NCBI RefSeq assembly: GCF_001422665.1
Contig: NZ_LMLU01000007.1
Location: 122,892-186,891 of the forward strand
Length of the DNA stretch: 64,000 nt
DNA from: Arthrobacter sp. Leaf234
GTDB lineage: Bacteria; Actinomycetota; Actinomycetes; Actinomycetales; Micrococcaceae
Reading direction: 5' to 3'
Shown here: in pieces, positions 47,772-57,165 of the stretch
How positions within the stretch are numbered: position 1 is the first letter of the stretch
How the letters are laid out: every line of letters begins with the position of its first letter
The notes under the pieces: generated by a model
What the model was told of the DNA's origin: nothing
Databases searched by the model: none
The model's input: the letters and a program-made list of their open reading frames with translations, nothing else
Position numbers and translations under genes: made by a program

Positions 47772-50700
47772 ATGGCCGAGCGTTCCGTCGTCGTCCGGCT
47801 GGCCGCCAGTGTCGGGGCATACGTGTCCGCGATGGGCCAGGCGAAGAAGGCCACGGACGACGTGGCCTCGTCTACGGAGAAAACCGGACAGAAGTCGAAG
47901 CAGGCCTCAAAGGAAGCCGCCGCTGCGGCAGCAGCAACAGCGGCGGCGCTCGGCAAAGAAGCGCAGGCAGCGCAGGACGCCGCCAAAGCCCACGACTTGC
48001 ACTACAACTCAGCGGGCAAACTGGTCGACTCGAACAACAAGTTCGTCTCGTCGTCCCGGGCCGCCGAGACCGGGCTGTCAACCTACTCGAAGGCAGTAAA
48101 GGACGCAGCAGTAGCATCGGACGCTGCTGCAGCCGTAGCTGCTCGAGCAGGCGGGCCCATCAAGCAACTCGGCCGCACTCTCGACGAGGTCGCGAAGTCC
48201 GCGAAGGACAACCGGGCCGCATGGGATCAGGCCGGTGGCTCCCTCACCGCGTTTGGTGCTGTAGCAGTCGGGGCCCTGGGCTTCGCCGCCAAGGCCGCCA
48301 TGGACTGGGAATCCTCCTGGGCTGGTGTCACCAAGACCATCGATGGCACGCCCGAGCAGATGGCAGAACTCGAAACCGGGATCCGCGGTCTCGCGAAGTC
48401 GCTCCCCCTCGCGCACATGGAGATCGCCGCCGTCGCTGAGGCAGCCGGGCAGCTTGGCGTCGCCCGTGAGGACGTCCTCGGATTCACGAAGACCATGATC
48501 GACCTCGGCGAGTCCACAAACCTCACCGCTGACGAAGCCGCAACGCAGATCGCCCAAATCTCGAACGTCATGGGCACCATGGGCCGCGAAGGGGCCGAAG
48601 GTGTGTCCCGTTTCGGCGCGACCCTCGTCGAACTCGGCAACAACGGCGCCTCCACGGAAGCAGACATCCTGTCCATGGCCCAGCGGATCGCCGGTGCAAT
48701 GGCGACCGTAGGCGGGTCCGAAGTCGAAGTCCTCGCCCTGTCCAATGCCCTCGCGTCCATGGGCATTCGGGCCGAGCTGGGCGGTGGCGTCGCGACCCGC
48801 GTCCTCCTGGGCATGTACTCCTCCATCAAGGAGGGCGGCCCGAAGCTCGAGGCGTTCGCGAAGACCGCCGGCACCAGTGCGGCGGAGTTCGCGGCAGCGT
48901 TCGAACGGTCCCCGGTGCAGGCGCTGTCCATGGTCGCGCAGGGCCTCGGACGAGTGAAGGACGAAGGCGGCAACGTCGTCGCTTCGCTCGCCGACATGGG
49001 CATCAAGGGCACCGAGAGCACGCAGGTCATGCTCGCCCTCGCAAACTCGGGCACCCTCCTCGCCGACGGCCTCGCTCAGGGCAACCAGGCATGGTCGGAG
49101 AACACGGCACTCCTAGAGGAAGCGAACAAGCGGTACGCGACCACCGAGTCGCAGGTCCGGATCGCCTGGAACGGGATCAAGGACGCCGCGATCGACGCCG
49201 GCGCCGTGGTCCTCCCTGTCATCCAGGAGGTCTCCGAGTCGGTCGCGGACATGGCGGAGATGTGGGGGAACCTGCCCGCGCCGGTGCAGGGCGCCATCTC
49301 AGGGCTTGCTGGCGTCGTCGGCGTCGCCGCCCTCGCCGCTGGCGGGCTCCTGCTTGTCGTGCCGCGGGCGCTGGACACAGTGGACGCCTTCAAGAAGCTC
49401 TCCTCCAGCGCGCCCGGTGCTGCCACCGGCCTGTCGAAGGTTGGCAGGGCCGCTGGCGCGGCAGGCGCCCTCGCGGGCGTGACGGTCGTCCTCGCGAAGA
49501 TCGCCGAAGCGAACTACATGAGCAAGATCGACACCGGTATGGGCCGGGTCGCGCTCGCCCTCACGAAGGTCGCCAACGAGAGCCCGGGTGCCTCCGCGGC
49601 CCTTGACGACCTGTTCAAGAACCGCGACGGCGACGCTCTCACCGAGAACATCACAAACCTCGAATCCGCCATCGAGCGGACCTTCAACCCGAACGCCGAG
49701 CAGCGCTTCAACGACTGGGCCCAGCCCATTGTGACCGCGGTGACAGGGGTGGAAGGGTCCGTGGCGATCCTCGAGGACTCGTGGAAGCGCGTCGACGCCG
49801 GACTGTCCGACCTCGTCAGTTCGGGCGACATCGACGGTGCAGCTGCGACGTTCAAGCGCCTCGAGGAGCAGATGCTCGCTCAGGGTGCGACGACGGAGGA
49901 AGTCTCCGCACTGTTCCCGCAGTACGCCGACGCCCTCGCAGGCGTCGCTGTCGAACAGGAGAACGCAGCTGGCGGCGCCCAGGGCACAGCTGATGCCCTC
50001 GGGCTCGCTGGTGCCGCTGCAGAGCAGGCAGCTGCGGCTTCAGACGAAATGATCGAAGCACTCGCCGAGATCGGGTTGTCCGCTGAGGGCGCGATCATCG
50101 ACCTGCAGAAGTTCACGGACATGCTGTTCTCGATGGGCCTCGCAACGATGTCCAGCCGAGACGCAGCGTTCGGCTGGCAGGAGACCCTCCGCGGGATGGG
50201 TCAGGCAGTCGCCGACGTCGTGAACTCGCAGGGCGAACTCGGGTCGATCCTGAACGCGACGGGCACGGACTTCAACACCATGTCCGAGGCTGGGAAGAAC
50301 GCCAACGGTGTCCTGCAAGGGATCGTGTCCGACGGACTCAAGGTCGCGGAGACGTTCTCCGGCGACCTCTCCAAGTCGACTGCGGACGTCAACCAGCAGC
50401 TCATCGCGACCTATGACGCCGGCGTGCAAAGCGCCATGGGTCTCGGCCTCGGCAAGGACCAGGCGATCGCGTTGACCCGCGAGCTGATGGGCATCCCCCC
50501 GGGCGTGGCTATCGAAACGTGGATGTCGGAAGCCGCTGAGATGCGGGCCGACACCACGGGCGAGGCCATCGGGGAGATCCCCAACAGCGTGTACGTCGAA
50601 TCGGCTATGAACACGGCCGCGTTCGAAACCGCGGGCATGACGAAGAAGGCCGCCGACGACATCCCGAACAGGGAGACCATCGACTCGTGGATGTCCGATG

Positions 50701-51425
50701 CGGCGTTCCAGGAGGCTCTGCGCACGCGTGCGGCGTCCCTCGGGATCCCAGAGTCCGAAGCGATCGATAGTTTCATGTCGTCGGCCGCCCGCAACGAGGC
50801 CGACAACACGACGTCTCAGATCCTCAAGATCCCAGCCGGCGCGTCAGTCACGTCGTTCATGGACTCCTACGCCCGCGACATGGCGAACCAGACCAGCGCG
50901 GCGATCGCGGCGATCCCCTCCTACAAAGAGTCGAAGATCGTCGTTGTCACCGAGCGGAACGAGCGCGTCGGTGTCGGGCAAGTCGGCAGGAACGCGGACG
51001 GCGGGCGAATCCCCCGCCACGCCATCGGCGGACGCCTTCCCACCACGGGGCCGGGTACGGACATCACCGATGGGATCCTCGGCATCAACTCGAAGACCGG
51101 GGCGCCCATGTCCTGGCTCGACGGCGGTGAGCAGATCACCAGTGCACGGATGACCGAGAAGCACAGCGACTTGCTGTGGGCCATCCACCGCGACGACCCG
51201 CGCCTATCCTCCCTCCCCGCGTTCGCGTCAGGCGGGCGCGCAGGCGGCCGTGAGTACGCGACCACCGGCTACGGGGCAGCAGCCGCGTCCACACCGTCCG
51301 TGCAGCACGTCTGGCAGATCAGCGCGGAGCCCGGCCTCGCACACGAGTACGCCAGCAGCATCGCCCGGCAGGGCGAACAACAATCCCGCGACATGGCGGC
51401 GGCCTACGGAAACAGGAGGAACTGA
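47772..51425 (+). CDS. Tape measure protein
   Basis: 1217 residues, the longest phage gene. Coiled-coil N-terminus (ASSTEKTGQKSKQASKEAAA), a conserved core (MDWESSWAGVTKTIDGTPEQ, SNVMGTMGREGAEGVSRFGA, LSNALASMGIRAELGGGVAT) and hydrophobic membrane-like stretches (QGAISGLAGVVGVAALAAGG). Residues about 910-1050 hold imperfect repeats with DSWMSDAAF and IPxxxxIDSFMSSAA. At roughly 0.15 nm per residue it predicts a tail near 180 nm. No lytic domain is visible. Confidence 0.93.
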   Translation: MAERSVVVRLAASVGAYVSAMGQAKKATDDVASSTEKTGQKSKQASKEAAAAAAATAAALGKEAQAAQDAAKAHDLHYNSAGKLVDSNNKFVSSSRAAETGLSTYSKAVKDAAVASDAAAAVAARAGGPIKQLGRTLDEVAKSAKDNRAAWDQAGGSLTAFGAVAVGALGFAAKAAMDWESSWAGVTKTIDGTPEQMAELETGIRGLAKSLPLAHMEIAAVAEAAGQLGVAREDVLGFTKTMIDLGESTNLTADEAATQIAQISNVMGTMGREGAEGVSRFGATLVELGNNGASTEADILSMAQRIAGAMATVGGSEVEVLALSNALASMGIRAELGGGVATRVLLGMYSSIKEGGPKLEAFAKTAGTSAAEFAAAFERSPVQALSMVAQGLGRVKDEGGNVVASLADMGIKGTESTQVMLALANSGTLLADGLAQGNQAWSENTALLEEANKRYATTESQVRIAWNGIKDAAIDAGAVVLPVIQEVSESVADMAEMWGNLPAPVQGAISGLAGVVGVAALAAGGLLLVVPRALDTVDAFKKLSSSAPGAATGLSKVGRAAGAAGALAGVTVVLAKIAEANYMSKIDTGMGRVALALTKVANESPGASAALDDLFKNRDGDALTENITNLESAIERTFNPNAEQRFNDWAQPIVTAVTGVEGSVAILEDSWKRVDAGLSDLVSSGDIDGAAATFKRLEEQMLAQGATTEEVSALFPQYADALAGVAVEQENAAGGAQGTADALGLAGAAAEQAAAASDEMIEALAEIGLSAEGAIIDLQKFTDMLFSMGLATMSSRDAAFGWQETLRGMGQAVADVVNSQGELGSILNATGTDFNTMSEAGKNANGVLQGIVSDGLKVAETFSGDLSKSTADVNQQLIATYDAGVQSAMGLGLGKDQAIALTRELMGIPPGVAIETWMSEAAEMRADTTGEAIGEIPNSVYVESAMNTAAFETAGMTKKAADDIPNRETIDSWMSDAAFQEALRTRAASLGIPESEAIDSFMSSAARNEADNTTSQILKIPAGASVTSFMDSYARDMANQTSAAIAAIPSYKESKIVVVTERNERVGVGQVGRNADGGRIPRHAIGGRLPTTGPGTDITDGILGINSKTGAPMSWLDGGEQITSARMTEKHSDLLWAIHRDDPRLSSLPAFASGGRAGGREYATTGYGAAAASTPSVQHVWQISAEPGLAHEYASSIARQGEQQSRDMAAAYGNRRN

Positions 51426-52450
51426 TGCCCAATCTCCTGCTCGGCATGTCCGCACCCAGCCCCAGCACTCCCGCCGACAGCGCAGACCTCAACGGGATGC
51501 GGATGCGGTGGGAGGGCTGGGACGGGTCAATCTGGGACGTGTGCGACCGCCGGTCCGGCGTGTTCCTCCTCTCCGGGCTGCGCGGCCTCGGACAGCCCAC
51601 AGGGGTCAGGTTCCGCAACAGCCCGCCCGGCTTCCACGGATCACAGCACAGGGGCACCCGCTGGAACGAGCGGGAAGTGTTCTGGCCGGTGAAGACCTGG
51701 CACGAGGGCAAGGGCACCCAATTCATCGAACGGGACCGGGCGTTCTTCGACACGATGGATCCAGAGCGAGTCGGGCGCTGGGTTGTCGTCCAGCCGGACG
51801 GCGGCGAGGAACGCCACCTCGAGCTCCGCTACGACCCGGAGAAGTCCGTCGACGACGGCGTGGAGACCATCCCCTCGCTACAGGGCTGGGCACGGTACGC
51901 CCTGTACCTGATGGCGGACCAGCCGTTCTGGGTGGGCAAACCGTCGGTCAAGTCGTTCGACCCGCCCCGCCCGGAGGACCCGTTCTTCGATCCGAACGGG
52001 CCCGGCCTGTTCAACATCGGGCAGGGCTTCACGACGGCGAACGCGTCGATCGACAACCTCGGCGACGTCGAGTCCTACGGCCGCTGGTACGTCGACGGTG
52101 AGACCGCCGCCGGCGCGTGGGTCGGTGTGGGGTCGAGGACCATTGCAATTCCCTTCGCCGTTCCGGCCGGCCACTGCCTGGTCATCGAGTCGGACCCGAC
52201 GAAGATCGGAGCCGTCCTCTACCAGCTCAGCCCAGCCCAGGCAGCCCTCAGCCCGGCGGACCGGATGAAACCCTCGGAGCGCGTGTTCGGCGTCGACCTC
52301 ATCAACCCGGTCAACAGGTCCAAGCAGCTGGGTGCTTCCCCAGACTTCGCGCCGGTCGCAGTCGGGCGCCGCGTGAAGCTCGCCGTGAACTTCGAAGGGA
52401 ACGGCGTGGTCGAACTGAACTTGCCGTCCCTCTACAAGCGAGCGTGGTGA
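51425..52450 (+). CDS. Distal tail protein (Dit-like)
   Basis: 341 residues starting one base inside the tape measure stop (TGATG). WEGWDGSIWDVCDRRSGVFL, HRGTRWNEREVFWPVKTWHE and a C-terminal beta sandwich agree with Dit-type minor tail proteins that form the ring below the tube. Confidence 0.8.
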   Translation: MPNLLLGMSAPSPSTPADSADLNGMRMRWEGWDGSIWDVCDRRSGVFLLSGLRGLGQPTGVRFRNSPPGFHGSQHRGTRWNEREVFWPVKTWHEGKGTQFIERDRAFFDTMDPERVGRWVVVQPDGGEERHLELRYDPEKSVDDGVETIPSLQGWARYALYLMADQPFWVGKPSVKSFDPPRPEDPFFDPNGPGLFNIGQGFTTANASIDNLGDVESYGRWYVDGETAAGAWVGVGSRTIAIPFAVPAGHCLVIESDPTKIGAVLYQLSPAQAALSPADRMKPSERVFGVDLINPVNRSKQLGASPDFAPVAVGRRVKLAVNFEGNGVVELNLPSLYKRAW

Positions 52451-52454
52451 ACCC

Positions 52455-53639
52455 TTGAAGATCACCGTCTACGACAAGGATCGCCAGTTCGCCGCACAGG
52501 TCGGCGCACCGGTGGAACTGGTCATCACCCCGCGGGTCTTCCCCCTCATCGGGACGGCCCGCATGGTGGTGCCGCTGCAGGTGACCGGCACGGACGCGGA
52601 CCGCATGGTGCACGCCGACGTCGTCGCCGCGCTCCGGGCGCCGTCCGCCCGCGTTGTCTTCGACGACGGCGACCCCGCCTCGTTGTTCACGGGTGTCGTG
52701 GACGAGGCGACGGAGACCAGCGACGGCGACACCCTCGAGGTCCTCGTCCTGTCCGACGACAGCCTCATCGGGGCGATCCTCGGCTGGCAGGTTCCGACGT
52801 CCGGGGCCACCGGGTACACGGTCGATCAGTCCGCCGCCGAGTACCGGTCGTACACGGGCAAAGCCGAAACCGTGATCAAGAACGCCGTCCGCGAGAACGG
52901 CGTCACCCGCCTCCAGATCCCCGGGCTGGTCGTCGCGCCGGACCAGCAGCGCGGCGCGACCATCCCCGGAGGAGCCACCCTGCGGATGCACCCCCTCCCG
53001 GACCGGATTTTCCCGAGCGTCACGAACGCCGGAATCGGGATCCGGATCCGGCAGATCGGGGTGCAACTCGTGTTCGACGTGTACGTGCCTCGCGTGTACC
53101 CGTACGAGCTCTCCGTAAAGGCTGGGACGCTCAAGGCCTACAAGCACACGAGGCGGCGCCCCACCATCACCCGCGTCGTCGTCGGCGGCCCAGGAGAGGG
53201 CAAGGCACGCCGGTACCGGCGCCTCGTCGACACCGGCGCCGAGACTATCTGGGGGTTCTGCGGCGAAGGCTTCGTCGACGCCCGCGACGCAAAGGACGAC
53301 ACCGAACCCGAGGACGTCGCAAAGACGATCGCCACAATGGACGCACGCGGCCAGGAAGCCCTCGTCGAAGCCGGGAAGGTCGACTTCCTGTCCATCACCC
53401 TCGCCGAGACCACAGCATTCCGGTACGGGACCGACGGGGTCCTCGTCGGCGACATCGTCCCAATCCGGACACCCGCCGGCGTCATCAACCAGCCCGTCAC
53501 CGAAGCCGTCCGGACCGTCGTCGCACCCAACGTCATCGTGTCCGAACCAGTCATCGGCGAACGCGTCGACTCGGCAGCCGAAACCCAGAAGAACCTCGCC
53601 GCCGTCAAGGCATCCCAACGCAAGGAAGAGAGAGCCTGA
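52455..53639 (+). CDS. Tail tip protein (Tal/gp29-gp37-like)
   Basis: 394 residues from a TTG start. ITPRVFPLIGTARMVVPLQV, RPTITRVVVGGPGEGKARRY and GDIVPIRTPAG belong to the ReqiPepy6 gp37-like/Tal tail proteins that follow Dit. It caps the tail tip. No peptidase motif was seen. Confidence 0.75.
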   Translation: MKITVYDKDRQFAAQVGAPVELVITPRVFPLIGTARMVVPLQVTGTDADRMVHADVVAALRAPSARVVFDDGDPASLFTGVVDEATETSDGDTLEVLVLSDDSLIGAILGWQVPTSGATGYTVDQSAAEYRSYTGKAETVIKNAVRENGVTRLQIPGLVVAPDQQRGATIPGGATLRMHPLPDRIFPSVTNAGIGIRIRQIGVQLVFDVYVPRVYPYELSVKAGTLKAYKHTRRRPTITRVVVGGPGEGKARRYRRLVDTGAETIWGFCGEGFVDARDAKDDTEPEDVAKTIATMDARGQEALVEAGKVDFLSITLAETTAFRYGTDGVLVGDIVPIRTPAGVINQPVTEAVRTVVAPNVIVSEPVIGERVDSAAETQKNLAAVKASQRKEERA

Positions 53640-54655
53640 TGGGCATCGAATCGCACTTCTACGACACCATCCCCGGGCAGGGCATCAACGAGATCGAGTG
53701 GTCCGAGTCGGCCCGATCCCGGGGCCCCATCTACGGGGTGTCGAACCCTTCGGAGCTGCTGTGCACGGCTCACCCTTCGACCCCGTACGCGGTGAACATC
53801 AGCCCCGCCCCCTCAGGGTTCTGGGGACACGGGGTGTGGGACACATCGGACAGCACCGTCACGGTGGTGTGCACACCGCCCGCGTTGAACGCCCGTCGCT
53901 TCGACCTCATCACACCTCGCCGAGACTGGACGCCCACCGGTGGCGGGCCGACCACCATCACGAAGGTGCAGGGCACGTCATCGCGATCGATCCCCACCGG
54001 CCGCGAGACGAGCCCGGGCGAGGTCGACGACCAGCCACTGTGGCTCGTCGAGTGGCTCGGAGGTGAAACCCAGCCCCAGTCCATCACCGACCTGCGCGTA
54101 TTCGGCGGCGGCGGAGGTGGACAGATCGCCATGAACAAGATGGCCCTCGAGTACCTCAAAGCACCGGGGGCGAGAGTCACGATCGACGGCACGCTCTACC
54201 AGTACGAGCCGATCGGTAATGGCGTCTGGGACTGGGTCATCCGCGACGGCATCCAGCACATGGAGTTCTGGACCGGGAGCAACGGGTTTGGCTGGGCCGG
54301 CGGCGGCCGAGCATGGGACGTCGGGCCTCTCTCCCACGACGCGAACTACGCAGTCAACGCGGGCTTCGCGGAGCAGGGCCCCCTGTCGGGGTCCATCAGA
54401 ATCCTTCGGCGCGGCTACTACGAGGGCGGTTCCATCACCACCCCCCGCACCACGAACGTCGGCAACGCCGGAGTGATCCTCAGGAACGGGCGCGGCGACG
54501 TCATCACGACCGGCAACACCTCCGGATACCTCTGGGAGATCTCGACGACGTTCCCCCGCACCCTCTTCCAGGCTGGCGAGGTCATCCGCTTCGGAGCAGT
54601 ATCGATCGGGTCCGGAACCGTCGACACCCGCGTCCGCATCGACAAAGTCGGATAG
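53639..54655 (+). CDS. Minor tail protein
   Basis: 338 residues, start overlapping the previous stop by one base. MGIESHFYDTIPGQGINEIE and a beta-rich body ending in TTFPRTLFQAGEVIRFGAVS. The first segment is typical of tail-tip accessory proteins in actinophages; the second half may form part of the baseplate or a fibre base. Confidence 0.65.
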   Translation: MGIESHFYDTIPGQGINEIEWSESARSRGPIYGVSNPSELLCTAHPSTPYAVNISPAPSGFWGHGVWDTSDSTVTVVCTPPALNARRFDLITPRRDWTPTGGGPTTITKVQGTSSRSIPTGRETSPGEVDDQPLWLVEWLGGETQPQSITDLRVFGGGGGGQIAMNKMALEYLKAPGARVTIDGTLYQYEPIGNGVWDWVIRDGIQHMEFWTGSNGFGWAGGGRAWDVGPLSHDANYAVNAGFAEQGPLSGSIRILRRGYYEGGSITTPRTTNVGNAGVILRNGRGDVITTGNTSGYLWEISTTFPRTLFQAGEVIRFGAVSIGSGTVDTRVRIDKVG

Positions 54656-54663
54656 AGGCACCC

Positions 54664-55143
54664 ATGTCGCGGTCCGATCTCATCAGCGAGCAGTACATGT
54701 CCCGACGCGCAAGGTTCTACCTGCTCGTCGCCGCTGGCCGCCACCTCATCATCGGCCTGCTCTGCGTCCTCGACCCAGGGTCCTTCACCTCCGGCTCCTA
54801 CCAAGGCATCATCGACGCCGTAGCCGGCATCTCACTCGGAGCCGGGATCGTCTTCTGGGGCTACCTGTTCCTCATCACCGGAGCAGCATGCCTCATCGCC
54901 GCGGTAGTCGGGAGGGAAGCCGCAGCACGCGCCGGACTCCTGTTCTCCGTCGTCACCACAGCATGCTGGGCCGGAGGATTCTTCGCCTCCATCTACGGCG
55001 GAACCTCCGCAGGTTACACGGGCGCCGTCATCTGGACAGCGGTCTTCCTCAAAGACGCGACCATGCTCCGCCAGCCACTGCGCAACCCATTCGAACCACT
55101 GATCCAGAAGGTGACGGCCGATCTGACACGGCGCGACAAGTAG
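54664..55143 (+). CDS. Four-helix membrane protein (possible holin-like)
   Basis: 159 residues with about four hydrophobic segments (HLIIGLLCVLDPG; ISLGAGIVFWGYLFLITGAA; LLFSVVTTACWAGGFFASIY; TGAVIWTAVFL). It lies between tail and lysis genes, so a lysis-related membrane role is likely. Confidence 0.6.
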   Translation: MSRSDLISEQYMSRRARFYLLVAAGRHLIIGLLCVLDPGSFTSGSYQGIIDAVAGISLGAGIVFWGYLFLITGAACLIAAVVGREAAARAGLLFSVVTTACWAGGFFASIYGGTSAGYTGAVIWTAVFLKDATMLRQPLRNPFEPLIQKVTADLTRRDK

Positions 55144-55152
55144 GGGACACAC

Positions 55153-55512
55153 ATGCAGATCGACATCGCCGCCCTCATCGTGTCCCTGACGGGTCTCGCC
55201 GCACTGGTCTGGAGCATCATCCAGGCCAGGCGCGGACGTAAGGACACCATCGCGCAGCAGAAAGCCGCCAACGAACTCGCCACCCGCGAGCAGTCATGGG
55301 AGGAGCTGACTGAAGGCAAACGGATCGCCGAGGAGGACCTTCGCACCGAGCGCACCACGACCCGGGACCTCCGCCGCGAGAACGACGGGCTCTACCGCGA
55401 CATCCGTACCCGCGATGAACTCATCGCGAAGCACCGCGTCTGGGACATCGACGCACGGCACCGGTTGAAAGACACCGACATCGGCGAGCCTCCTCGCCTC
55501 TACCCACACTGA
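55153..55512 (+). CDS. Membrane-anchored coiled-coil protein near the lysis genes
   Basis: 119 residues. One N-terminal transmembrane segment (AALIVSLTGLAALVWSIIQA) is followed by a long charged coiled coil. Similar single-span proteins are common beside actinophage endolysins; it may modulate the holin or act as a spanin-like factor. Confidence 0.55.
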   Translation: MQIDIAALIVSLTGLAALVWSIIQARRGRKDTIAQQKAANELATREQSWEELTEGKRIAEEDLRTERTTTRDLRRENDGLYRDIRTRDELIAKHRVWDIDARHRLKDTDIGEPPRLYPH

Positions 55513-55561
55513 GCCCCGCCAATCGGACAGGGCTTTTCCGCACCCTGCGAAAGGGACCCGA

Positions 55562-56359
55562 ATGAACGTATTCAGTAGACACCCGGTGGATAACCCGGTC
55601 ATCACCCAACCGTGGGGAGCGAACAAGACGGGCGGCGTCGGGGCGGACCCGAACGGCACTGCCGTCCAGCAGCTCGTATTCAACTACGGCAACTACCAGC
55701 CGATGGGCCACGACGGCATCGACTACGGATGCCCGATCGGAACCCCCGTCTATGCGCCAGGGGACGCCGTCGTCGACTACGCCGGGTGGGGCGAGAACAT
55801 GCCCGAATGGGTGGCCCTGAAATACGGGTTCATTTACGGGCCGGGCGGGTGGCCCTCGGGAATCGTCACGTGCCTCGACCACGGACCGATCGGGTCGTAC
55901 ATGGCCCACAAGCAGGAGTCCTACATGGACGCCCGGGTGGGCCAGCGCATTACAGCAGGCACGCTCGTCGGCCTATCGGGGAACACCGGCCGGTCAGGTG
56001 GACCCCACGTCCACTTCTCCGCCATCCGCTTCCCCGTGAACTACTCCGACCCGCTCTACTCGCGGGTCAACCCACTCGACCACTTCTCCGTGGTTACGAA
56101 CACACCCATTAGGCCCGGCAGCACGGGCGCAGCAGCAACGGAAGAGGACGACATGGCTCTCACGAACGAAGACATCGACAAGATCGCCGACCGGGTCCTG
56201 ACTAAGGTCGTCGTCGACAACAAGGGGAAGGGCCAGAACAGTCTTGCGTGGGTGCTGACATCGCAGCGGGCCTCCCGCGACGAGGACCGCCGACTGCTGG
56301 CGGACTCCATCAAAGGCGCCGTGGCAACCATCGTCGCCGCGATCAAGGGGGCCAAGTGA
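55562..56359 (+). CDS. M23-type endolysin
   Basis: 265 residues. Zinc-peptidase motifs GHDGIDYG (His50, Asp54), YMAHKQE (His116) and GPHVHFS (His149-x-His151) define a LytM/M23 endopeptidase that cuts peptidoglycan cross-bridges. A linker leads to a C-terminal helical segment starting MALTNEDIDKIADRVL (residue 198). AGAGGACGAC just before that internal ATG at 56153 could allow a separate 68-residue product. No signal peptide; release depends on the holin. Confidence 0.88.
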   Translation: MNVFSRHPVDNPVITQPWGANKTGGVGADPNGTAVQQLVFNYGNYQPMGHDGIDYGCPIGTPVYAPGDAVVDYAGWGENMPEWVALKYGFIYGPGGWPSGIVTCLDHGPIGSYMAHKQESYMDARVGQRITAGTLVGLSGNTGRSGGPHVHFSAIRFPVNYSDPLYSRVNPLDHFSVVTNTPIRPGSTGAAATEEDDMALTNEDIDKIADRVLTKVVVDNKGKGQNSLAWVLTSQRASRDEDRRLLADSIKGAVATIVAAIKGAK

Positions 56360-56541
56360 ACGACTTCGCACCCTACGCCAAGTTCATCGTCGCGATCCTC
56401 GGATCCGGTACGACCGCGGCCCTCGGCCTGATCGGCCCAGGAACGGACCTGTTCGTCGTCCTCACCGTGCTGTCCGCGATGCTCACCGCCGCCGGCGTCT
56501 ACGTCATCCCCAACGGCACAGGGAAACGTCGAGCCGAATAG
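56356..56541 (+). CDS. Holin (DUF7439-like)
   Basis: 61 residues from a GTG overlapping the endolysin stop. Two transmembrane segments (FIVAILGSGTTAALGLI; LFVVLTVLSAMLTAAGVYVI) with a short turn and a basic end (TGKRRAE). Size, topology and place next to the endolysin fit a class II holin. Confidence 0.78.
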   Translation: MNDFAPYAKFIVAILGSGTTAALGLIGPGTDLFVVLTVLSAMLTAAGVYVIPNGTGKRRAE

Positions 56542-56561
56542 CACCACTCCTGCACCACCCC

Positions 56562-56607
56562 GGACCTCCTAGTGGGGTCCTTTTCTATGCCCAACCCCAC
56601 TAGGAGG
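56562..56607 (+). promoter_or_regulatory. Overlapping terminator and Shine-Dalgarno-hiding hairpin
   Basis: GGACC (56562-56566) can pair with GGTCC (56576-56580) followed by TTTT, a weak terminator. Alternatively CCTCCTAGTGGGG (56565-56577) pairs perfectly with CCCCACTAGGAGG (56595-56607), which contains the AGGAGG of the next gene (GTG 56613). The two folds exclude each other, so this is a candidate control point for the receptor-binding genes. Confidence 0.65.
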
Positions 56608-56612
56608 CCGCC

Positions 56613-57158
56613 GTGCCGGACATCTACTACCCGGGCATCGCAGCTGGCGACGCCGCTTCGGTCGGCCCGGACGGCGTCGTCAGCGCCATCGTCACTTCGA
56701 ACACCACGTACCAGGTGTTCGAGGAGAACGACACGACGTTCAGCAACCCACTGACGATCAAAACGCCGTCCGGACTCACCCGCCTGGATGTTCCGGTCGG
56801 GGCGCTGCCGATCTTCCCCGACGTGTACGTCGTCTCCGAGAACTTCCACCACATCTGGAAGTCCGGGAACCTGAGCTTCCGCCGCGACTCCAACGACGCG
56901 AAGGACGCCGCGGTCATCGCCGCCCGAGACGACGCCGAGCTGGCCCGCATCGCAGCTGAGATTTCCGCTGACGCAGCCGAAGAGGCGAAGCAATTCGCGC
57001 AGGGCCCAACGGACGAGCAGGTAGACGAGGCCTTCAAGCGTGCGTCACGCCCGTCGAACCTCGCACTCGCCCCAGACGGGGTCCCCTACATACTCCTCGG
57101 CGCCAACGACATCACCGTCTACCAGGGCACCGACGGCAACTACTACTTCACCGGATAG
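56613..57158 (+). CDS. Tail-fibre base protein
   Basis: 181 residues. N-terminal MPDIYYPGIAAGDAASVGPD and YQVFEENDTTFSNPL region, then an Ala/Glu coiled coil (ARDDAELARIAAEISADAAE) and a C-terminal segment ending in VYQGTDGNYYFTG. Probably a trimeric connector for the receptor-binding proteins that follow. Confidence 0.6.
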   Translation: MPDIYYPGIAAGDAASVGPDGVVSAIVTSNTTYQVFEENDTTFSNPLTIKTPSGLTRLDVPVGALPIFPDVYVVSENFHHIWKSGNLSFRRDSNDAKDAAVIAARDDAELARIAAEISADAAEEAKQFAQGPTDEQVDEAFKRASRPSNLALAPDGVPYILLGANDITVYQGTDGNYYFTG

Positions 57159-57165
57159 GAGCCAC

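Noticed and set aside
47772-51425. Lytic or peptidase domain inside the tape measure protein
   Set aside because: No HxxxD/HxH, lysozyme or NlpC/P60 motif could be found; only structural repeats and hydrophobic stretches are visible.
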